Assembly: GCA_030142905.1 (NCBI GenBank)
Contig: JASJOG010000112.1
Span: forward strand, 474,501 to 538,500
Direction: 5' to 3'
Source of the DNA: Heliopora coerulea
Lineage: Eukaryota; Cnidaria; Anthozoa; Scleralcyonacea; Helioporidae
Length of the DNA stretch: 64,000 bases
Part shown: piece by piece, positions 55,961 through 64,000 of the stretch
Numbering within the stretch: position 1 is the first letter of the stretch
Layout of the letters: every line of letters starts with the position of its first letter
Notes under the pieces: model-generated
The model's database searches: none
The model's input: only the letters and a program-made list of their open reading frames with translations
Told to the model about the DNA's origin: nothing
Program-made: the position numbers and the translations under genes

Positions 55961-56999
55961 CTTCGGCACAAAATCTCCACAACATCATCAAAGTTTTGGA
56001 GAGCTTTGGGTGAAAAACGAAATCTCTGGAATCGATTCGTATTCTCACTAGGATGGAGGGGCTCTGTTTCTGAGTCAAAAGTCTCCGAAACTTCGATGTA
56101 ATTCTTGGACGTTTAATGTCGGAGATCCACCACCTTGACTAACTCAGAAAGTTTTAGTTTGTTTTTTTTTTCTTTTTTGTCTGCATTTCACATTTGTCTA
56201 AAAGTACATACTATAATAGAATGGTTTTCTGCCACAAATATCTGCATGCTCAATTTTAACTGCCTCAGCTTTCATGAATTGTTGGTCTTCATCAGAAAGA
56301 CAACTGGCTGTCTAAAAGAAGAGGAAATCCAGGATTGAATTGAGGTGATTAACCGGCATTTTGAATATCATGCGAATTAAAATTTTTTTTCTTCAATTTA
56401 GTCATAGCTATATAGCCCAGAAACATGAAAGCTAAAGCATCCTTCTTCCGAGAGAGAGTTTGCTAGAGATAAAGGGTTCCCTCGATATATAGAATTCCGC
56501 TTTTTCCGTCTGTCACTGCGGCAATCATGATTGATCAATTGTTTTTTTAATGTGACACCTACCTCCTCGTTCCTGATGTTTCTATTTCTTAAGCTCGCTA
56601 AGCGGCACAAACTTTACGTTGGCATGTCTTCCCACCTGGGATGTCAAAGTTACGACACTCCATAAATACTTTGAGTGTTGCATTGAACATTGCGTCATTA
56701 CTTTTAGTGGTCTTCTGGTGATTAAGTTGATTTGGTCAGGGAGTGTTCGAAACTGACTTCGTAGGTCCAATTTGGCCAACCAGTTTGAGTAAGTAAAAAT
56801 GTCATAAAGCGACTGTGGCTTGCTTTGTGGCATGGTTTTCTCCGGTTTGAAAAATTAAAAGTCTTTTTTTCCGTTGCGTGGCCATTGTCTTTTTAATTAC
56901 AAAAGGACAAGCTTAAGACAAAGGCCCCATAGCTAGCAATAAGAAACGGGAATCACCTATATAGCACCATATAACTAATAAGTGAAACTTATATCTAAA
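55961..56999. other. No supported gene
   Basis: Small frames (56135-56338, 56398-56833) without domains. Confidence 0.4.
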
Positions 57000-57600
57000 T
57001 TGTCTCACAACCCCTTCGATCTTGTTGCTGTAGAACCTATAAATATTCTCAAATGAACACCAAACTTTTGGACTAGTAAGAGATGTCAATCGTGTACATA
57101 ACCACTGGGAACCTATCGCTATTGTGTGGGAAAATGAAAAACATTTTGTGAGAAATGTAAGCGACAGATGAATAAGGTTTATGGAACGACGTTTCGATAT
57201 CGTCTTAACATCAATGTCTAGTTTTAGCGATGAAAATTACAAACGCGTTGATTTATACAAAGTTGTTGACGTTGATGAAAAATCCATGAGAAATCGATTA
57301 GATAAACGATGATACTTCGGTGCCCCGTAGTAAAATTGCCTATTCTCAAAACAATTTTATGTTTAATTTTTATAAGCGAGTACCTACGTTTGTTCATATG
57401 ATATAAACCCTTCATCTGGTCGCGAGAGCTATAAATATTCGCAAACCAACGCCAAACATTTCGATTGGCTAAAGAGATCAATTATGTTCCTAAACACAGG
57501 GAGGCTAATGGGTGAGAAAATCAAAACGTCGTGAGAAATAGGTCAGGTAAACGAGGGTTCCTGAGCGTTTACTCCGATATTTAGTGGTAAAACTCCATTT
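57000..57600. repeat. Local tandem duplication, period about 370 bp
   Basis: Units at about 57040-57220 and 57410-57600 share CTATAAATATTC[TG]CAAA, CCAAAC[TA]TTT, a TGTACATAACC/TGTTCCTAAAC segment and GTGAGAAAT. A third partial unit follows near 57645 (GCAGCTACGTTGTTCATAC). Confidence 0.55.
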
Positions 57601-59598
57601 GTTTTTTTTGGGTTTTTTTTTAAAAAAAAAACAATTTCATTGCTTATTTTTGTGAACAAGCAGCTACGTTGTTCATACTATGTAGCCAAACAGCTGATGC
57701 AACTTGGTCTGATGAAGGCATCAGTTAATAGGTCGAAATGTGGGCGATAAACAATTAACGTCTACGTGTTAAGGTTCACTCACAGCTTGAACGACCTTCT
57801 GTGCCTGTATTCCCATCTTGACTGGGAAGGCACAAAGTGTATACCAACGTTTTCAGGTTATCACCGAATCATATCATGGGCAAGAACTATGCACAGTATA
57901 TAACTGATGGTTATATTCTTTAACGTATATTGTCATACATTGGAGATCTGGAACAAAAGACCAAGTGAGAGAACATAACAACAAAAGAAAAAATCATGCA
58001 TAAAAAGGGTTAGTTTGATGACACATTGCGAAATGTTAACATTCCTTTCAATAGGTGATTGAACGAAAATATTAACAAAGTTTAGACGCATTCTAAAATG
58101 CATTTCGGGACACGGTTCGTGTCGAAAAAAGTTTCGTTTCCTTTTTGAGAAAAGAGATTTTTTAGGATTTACCATGACTTATGAAGTTTACTTTAAGAAA
58201 ACATATAAACGCGTGATTGGTAAAGAATACTAATTAACTTTTAGTATTTTTAGTATGGTGCGTTTTTTTATTCACACTGTGGAGTCATAACAAGGCTGTC
58301 AAAGTAGCGTTCTAGTTGTTCAACGGTTAGTCTATGACAACCGGTTTTCTGCACGTTACTCCTGAGTAGAACTGTCAGAATGATTTACGATATTATATTT
58401 ACGACGTTATTCAAAATGATTTCCTTTTCGTTTTCCTTAGGAATTCACCATTTGCACGAGCACTGCAAAGTATTTTGGTATAGTAACTCAGCAGGCGTAA
58501 TAAGCGGAACTGCTTATTGGTTTCCGACAATTCCTTGGTAAATATCTGAATCCGCCCTTGAAACTTCAGTAGGTATCCAGCATGCACGTAGTTCATGTTG
58601 ATTTCAAAACTTCGTGTATGTCTGCAAGTTTAACTTGAAAATTTGGACGATAATCGTTGGAATGAAAATAATCTGTGTTTGGAAGTAAAAAACAAGAATA
58701 AAGGTAATTGTGAAATTTATCACAAAAATTCCAAATAGATGGCAGTTTTTCCAAACAACTGGTTGGCATTTGATCGACTAAAGTTTGAGCCGAGAACTAT
58801 TTCCTGTAAGACGTTTGCTAATAATGTTAAGAGATGTTTTTCTCTTTGAAGTTTAGCCGGAATGCGATTCCGTCAGTTCTTTTCCTAGATAGTTGATGTT
58901 TGAGTTTTGACGTCAAACTCCAAGTTTATAGGAGCGCTCAAACGTTGATTTTAATATGAACCCAACAAGAAACGGCGCCGAACCTTAGAAAAGTTTAGCT
59001 GGGCTATTACTTAGCAAGTCATTCCTTTTGCTTAAATGGATCAAATAAGTAAAATGTAAACGAATAGTGGTTCATAGGTTTTATAAGTAGATACAAAGTA
59101 CTTTCCGTATCGGGAGGACTTTACGTTGTGAGGTTTTTTGCGGTGGTTGGAATGCAAACAATTCTTCAGCAAAATGTCTGTGCCTGGGAAAGTCATTGTA
59201 AATGTATCTTCGAGGTATTTGCACTTTTAACAAGAAAAAAAAACAAGGAGTTGTAAGTCTTTAGTGGCGAATTAATTCAACTTTCACTTAATGGCTGAGA
59301 CATTTTGTTCGCGAAAGACCTGGAAGAAACCGGCAATGAAGTCACTGGAAAATGATGTATAACAGAGGACATAGCGTAACGTGGGAGATGTATAAGTTTA
59401 TGAACAGCAAACTTACTTATTGCTATAACAAATTTCAAGAGTAATGCATAAAAATAACTTGAGAGCGAACAGAGGAAGGTGCAGTTGTGTCTAATTTGAA
59501 TCCTTTGATAAACATCTGTGAGTTTAACACAACAGACATTCACTATCCCATCCCGCACGTGGAAATGATTGGTAGATCTATTACTCAACAAATCATTA

Positions 59599-59969
59599 GG
59601 GACCTTAAGATCTACGACATCAACTTGAACGACGACGTCCTTTAAAATTTCGGCATTAAAAGAAACTACGGTTTATTGACCACCGTGTTTGATACTTGTG
59701 GATTGTTTTATGACTTCTAAAACGCTCCGGTTCTCCTAAAACGACTGTAGTCTCGGTCTTAATACAATCATAAGTAACAGCTTGCTTCATTCAGCGAGCT
59801 GACGTCCTCAAGACGTGAAAATGGTCTGGGTGCTGTTGTATGTACAACGACCACGGTGTTGAGAATGCCCTGGAGAATAAAAATTATTCATTCTCTGTGT
59901 GTTGCATGAAGAATTCTTTTGTTTGGAAGGACGCGTCGTTGAAGTTGACGTCGTAGATCTTAAGGTCCC
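59599..59969. mobile_element. 371 bp TIR element in copy C, TA-flanked
   Basis: Inverted ends of about 40 bp begin GGGACCTTAAGATCTACGAC and are flanked by TA (59597-59598, 59970-59971). No coding capacity. It is absent from the equivalent place in copies A and B. Confidence 0.75.
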
Positions 59970-60034
59970 TATTGTTTCTACTTAGACGCGATGACTTTGG
60001 GTGAAGCAACTACCTGAAATATGCGAAAAGAAAC

Positions 60035-60183
60035 TTCGACGTTTCGAGCGAAGGCCGTTCGTCGGGCCAGTTCCAACGTCGAACTTTTCATGTGCCGAAC
60101 CAAATGCAAATCAGTTTGGACAAAGGATCTTACTCATTTACATTAGATTCGGCACATGAAAAATTTGACGTTTGAACTAGGCC
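60035..60183. repeat. Inverted repeat with PLE-like GAAACGTCG motif
   Basis: Arms at about 60067-60105 and 60145-60183 (GATTCGGCACATGAAAA and complement). Just before, on the minus strand, GACGAACGGCCTTCGCTC is followed by GAAACGTCG, similar in layout to the PLE motifs above. Confidence 0.55.
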
Positions 60184-61190
60184 TTAACTGGTGAAATATG
60201 TAATATATAAACAAGCTCTGGTTTATAAGGTTTATTAAGCTAAAAAATGAAGTACTTTTAAGATAGAACTTCCGGTTCCGAAACCTTTGTCATGGATTCG
60301 CTGACCTAACTGTTGATTAAATCTCCAGCCAAAACCAGCATTATTCAAACCCTACTGTGTTTTGCAAAACAAATAAAGTCACTCTAGGACTAAATATTTT
60401 TCAATATCTCAAACTTAATAACTTCGCCCAAAGCGAAGTCCAAAATATTAATGGTATTGACGTTTTTTGTGCTGGGAGCGACACCAGATAGAGTTATGAA
60501 CATTTCTGGTCGAACGCGGGCTGACCGAATTAGGGCCGGATCGTTAGTAATTCAACAACTAAAACTAGCTGTGTACAAGGTACAAAATAATGTGCAATTA
60601 ATCAATTAGTGTAATCAAAGAAAGAGAATAAACAGTAAATCTTGTAAGTCGCATGGGCCAAGTAAAATAGTTTTTAGTGATGGTGAAAGGAAATTGCATC
60701 ATTATCTTCGAGGTTTGATTTTCCAGTTTGCTATCAGTTCTGGCAAGCCTGTCACTAAGGCTAAATGCCGAAAAAACAATTAGAAGGTAGGGTATTTCGC
60801 AACCGTCTGCAGACCCAAGAGCGACAATATCGCCTTGGGGTCAGTCTTAAATTAGTGGAAAGCACATTCTTTCAGTGAGATTGTTTTTCCATTTTATGTA
60901 ACAAGAACTTTAAGTCGAATTGAGCATGACTTATCTAAGTGATTGATTATTTAAAGAGTGATATGGATAGGAACATTTGAGCAAACATGCTTCCACGTAA
61001 CTGGAGAATGTCAAGATGCATTCAATTTATCCAATTTAAATTGTGGATAGTCTTTGTTGTAGCCTTTTGTTAATGCTCCGAAAATCCTTGTCTTAGTCAA
61101 TATCGGTTATACACTTTTCTGCAATTAGCTTTAGTATTTAGGATACAGTTTAGTGTAAACTGTTACTGTTGTTGCTTTTGGCTTTTCGTC

Positions 61191-63126
61191 GGATAAAGAA
61201 CTCCTTCAATGATCTGCTGTGCCTGTAATTCTATCTCAGCCTGGACGGCAACTAGTGTATGAACGCTTCACATTGACAACCCACCTGACAATAAGCAAGA
61301 ACGTTACGTGTTTAATGACTAATTGTTTATTGGATCAAATATTACGAAATGTTAACGTTCCTTTCATGCAACCATTGATTGAATGTAAGCGTTAATAAAA
61401 TACAGACGCATTTCAAATATACGTTTTGAGATAAGGTTCGTTTCGACAAAGGTTACATTTCATATCCAAAAAGATTTTTTAGTACTTTTAATGACCATCA
61501 AGTTAACAATCAATTTGATACACATTATATAGTCATGGAAAGGCTCTGAAGGTCGTGTTTTTGTTGCTCCATCTCTAATACTTCTTAACATAACTATCAG
61601 AATACTTTACCGTATCACATTTGTGATGTTTATTGCAGTGATTTTCATCTCGTTATCTTTGGGAAAGGAAAGTATACATGAGAAAGCCAATAAGGCAAAA
61701 TTTTATGGTAGTTGCACTCAGCATGCAGGCATATATATGTAATAATAATGCCTGAGTATTGTTTGACGACCGTCCTTTTTTAAATATGTGAAAATCCGCC
61801 CCTGAAACCTCAGTGCATTACCAGTGCTCACGTAGTTCACGCGGACTTCCAAAGTTTTATGATCATGGTTAATTTGAATTTAGATTTGGTGAACATTCTT
61901 TGATTTTGAGCTCGTCTGTCTTCAGAAGCGAAAAGCAAGAATAAAGGTAATTGTCGTACTTACAATTAATGTTCCAAAGAGAGATAGTTTGTCCGAGTAA
62001 CTGGTCATCACCTGATTGACCGAAGCATAAAGTCGGGTAGTTTTTCCTGTAATATTGCTGATATAGAGAAGTGTTTTTCCTCAAAGTCTACCTGGAATAC
62101 AATTGCATCAGTGCTATTCCTAGCCATCCAGTTCATGTTTGAATTGTGACTTCAAACTCCAGTTTTATAGGAGCGCTTAAAATGTCAAATTGAAGTTCCG
62201 ATCAGTCCAAGGAAGAAACAGCAAGGAACCTTGGAAAAGTTTTATGCTGATCGGTTACTCAGGAAATCCTTCCTTGTATTTAAACAGGTCAGATATGTAA
62301 AACTTAACCAAGCAGTAGTTCGTAAGCGTTATTATATGCGGATAATGAAAATGGTCTAGAAGAGAACTTCGAGTTTCGAAGCCCATGCGATGGCTGGAAT
62401 ACAAACGGTTCTTCTGCACCACTATTGTGCCTCGAGAAAGTCAATTTGAAAGTACAGTCAAGTTATTTTGCTTTTCAACATGAGAAAAGGGAAGATTGTG
62501 AATCTTTAGTGGCTAATTTTAATATTCATTCTTTGCTAAAGCGAATTTTGTTCGCGAAAGATCTCGAAGAAATCAATGAAGCATTCATTATTGAAAAATA
62601 ATCAGATTACATATTAACACTTAAATGTATTAAGTATAAGAGCACACAAGAGACGAAAATTTTAAAGATTCATGCAGTATTGATCGGCCAGTATACTAAT
62701 TCGTTGATTGGATTGTATATTAAAACCCAAGACACAACGAGTGCTGTTCAAACCCGACTAGGTCACAAGTAAATAAAACCACCTCCAGGAAAAAGCTGTT
62801 ATCTATAATGCATGTCAAGATTATTCATTGTCGGGACTTTCTATTGAAGACGCTTTCCGTTTATTTCTTAAATCATTCAGTCTTCCATTCGACCAGAATA
62901 AAAGAATAACAAACCCAAAAACAAAAATCAACCATATACTTGGTTAAAAAATAAAGTACATAAGATCAATTCGTGTACTCAAAGAAACAAAGTAATCAGC
63001 ATGAGTTGCGTAGGAAGCGAATGAAGATCTATAGGAATGCCAGAAGAAAAATGCATCAGTAATTTCCCAGCTTCAATTTTCTATTTTGGTATCAATTCTG
63101 GGTTGTGTTTCACAAAGGTGATCTTT
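61191..63126. repeat. Segmental duplication copy B, interrupted by Tc1
   Basis: Closest relative of copy A. Ends at GGTGATCTTTA, where the Tc1 element starts; copy A continues past that point (GGTGATCTTTAAATATTGG), giving an empty-site view. The equivalent of the short membrane ORF (about 61925-62130, minus) has one frameshift. Confidence 0.8.
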
Positions 63127-63127
63127 A

Positions 63128-64000
63128 CAGTCATTTGCAAAAGTTTAAGACCACCCATCATATTTGTCGGGTTTTTTAATAATTTCATCAGATTGCATCA
63201 TCTCACTCCATGATGGCATTATACATGTTTGACTACAAATTATTGCATCAGCCTGGTATTTGAAAATTATACACTGAAAGCGAAACAATCACAAAATTGT
63301 ACTTCAGCAAGTCTGCTATCCACAATGCAATTGCGAGATACAAAACTGACGGGACTTTTTGTGGTCGAAAGAGGAGTGGTCTCCTATGGAAAACAACACT
63401 CCGGGATGATCACACCACACGACGAATAGTATTGCGCTCCCCGACAAGTTCCTGCAAGACGATCAAGGCGTTTCTGACAAAAGTCAGCATAAGCACTGTT
63501 TTACGACGTTTGAGTAAAGAATTTGGACTAAAATTCTGCAAACCTGCACGTAAACCACGGTTTACTGCAACCATGAAAAAGAAGAGATTAGATTTTGCTA
63601 AGAAATATCAATCATGGACTGCTAAAACGTGGAGTGAAGTTTTATTTTCCGATGAATCAACTGTACAACGATATGTACAGTGTAAACGACACGTCCGACA
63701 TGCAGTAGGGAAGCGGTTTAATGGGAGATACACAGTTGCTACCATGAAACATCCTCCAAGCCAGATGATTTGGGGTGCTATGTCAAAATGCGGTATTACC
63801 GGTTTGTACTTCCTAGCACCCAACACTACCAAGAACGGACAAAGATACCCGGACGTTTTACGCGACAAGCTAGATGTTCTTATGAACGTTCATAGATGCA
63901 CCATATTTATGCAAGACGGTGCTCCATGTCACAGATCCAGGGTAGTAAAGGACTTTTTGAGTAAGAGTAAGGTCACTATACTTGACTGGCCTGGTAACAG
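63128..64000 (+). mobile_element. Tc1-type DNA transposon, left part (cut by window end)
   Basis: Starts CAGTCATTTGCAAAAGTTTA after TA at 63126-63127. The right TIR lies beyond the window. Confidence 0.9.
63263..64000 (+). CDS. Tc1-like transposase, N-terminus decayed, C-terminus outside window
   Basis: An uninterrupted frame (no stop from 63263 to the window end) encodes the second helix-turn-helix (Ser-Ala-Ile-His-Asn-Ala-Ile-Ala-Arg-Tyr), the Gly-Arg-Lys-Arg-Ser-Gly linker and the DDE domain: Phe-Ser-Asp-Glu-Ser (first Asp near 63652), Met-Ile-Trp-Gly-Ala-Met, and Met-Gln-Asp-Gly-Ala-Pro-Cys-His (second Asp near 63917). The third acid falls past the edge, after Asp-Trp-Pro-Gly-Asn. A TGA at about 63260 separates it from any upstream Met, so the first 30 or so residues seem frameshifted or lost. 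The short ATG-led frame at 63229-63429 is out of phase. Confidence 0.9.

Larger units (their letters stand above)
57770..61190. repeat. Segmental duplication copy C
   Basis: Collinear with B: CTGTGCCTGTATTCCCATCT (57801) against CTGTGCCTGTAATTCTATCT (61218), AAGAATAAAGGTAATTGTGA (58693), TAGGAGCGCTCAAA (about 58930), GCGAAAGACCTGGAAGAAA (about 59310), and GATGCATTCAATTTATCCAA (about 61015). C and B adjoin each other, so they are a tandem pair. Confidence 0.75.

Noticed and set aside
63229..63429. ATG-led 66-codon plus-strand frame
   Set aside because: Out of phase with the Tc1 transposase, which is read in the adjacent frame.
1..64000. Bacterial or viral origin of the window
   Set aside because: No operons, no dense coding or ribosome-binding sites; spliceosomal borders, LINEs, SINEs and PLEs indicate an animal nuclear genome.

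Overview
The window looks like nuclear DNA of an animal, most likely a cnidarian and probably an anthozoan such as a stony coral. It is A+T-rich, has no operons or bacterial-type gene packing, and carries spliceosomal exon borders. Its mobile families are metazoan: PHD-finger LINEs, Penelope-like elements (PLEs), a pogo/Tigger element, Tc1, hAT-like and PIF/Harbinger-like DNA elements, and a cysteine-rich repeat protein family that I associate with cnidarian genomes. The cnidarian assignment rests on family recognition, not on a search.

Host-gene content is sparse and fragmentary. There are three death-domain-type terminal exons: 525-774, 7518-7828 (broken by one TGA), and 49432-50387 (a clean two-exon chain). 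An IRE1-like kinase exon lies at 25739-26650, directly followed by a splice donor. The first exon of a small unknown gene may lie near 8960-9224, and a conserved short membrane-protein ORF is at 15129-15332. No complete multi-exon host gene can be read with confidence.

Layout. 0.5-2.1 kb: death-domain exon and a TIR element. 2.3-7.1 kb: LINE pieces, one joined to a poly(A)-tailed copy of a host transcript. 7.5-9.2 kb: broken death-domain exon, a TIR element carrying a tRNA-like core, and the probable source exon of the retrocopy. 9.8-12.4 kb: a PLE with inverted ends, split by a Tc1/mariner-like element, then another TIR element. 13.5 kb: a long perfect palindrome. 15-18.5 kb: copy A of a dispersed segmental duplication, itself carrying a 1.8 kb insertion. 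20-23.4 kb: a near full-length decayed LINE. 24-27 kb: hAT-like element, kinase exon and a tRNA-SINE dimer. 29-32 kb: telomere-like tract and a 0.8 kb tandem duplication carrying SINEs. 32.7-36.1 kb: a 3.45 kb pogo/Tigger element with a broken zinc-ribbon/HTH/DDE transposase and an intact opposite-strand HIRAN-like ORF. 36.3-38.8 kb: a PLE split by a Harbinger-type element. 39.3-43.9 kb: a long cysteine-rich/nuclease-like pseudogene. 44-49 kb: exon-like repeats, LINE and small TIR elements. 49.4-50.4 kb: death-domain gene end. 52.3-63.1 kb: three more copies (D, C, B) of the segmental duplication. 63.1-64 kb: a Tc1 transposase cut by the window edge.

The most unusual unit is the Tigger element, because it pairs a transposase that has an extra N-terminal zinc-binding module with a separate HIRAN-like gene inside the same TIRs. 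Nested insertions can be ordered because several leave target duplications or have a paralogous empty site within the window.
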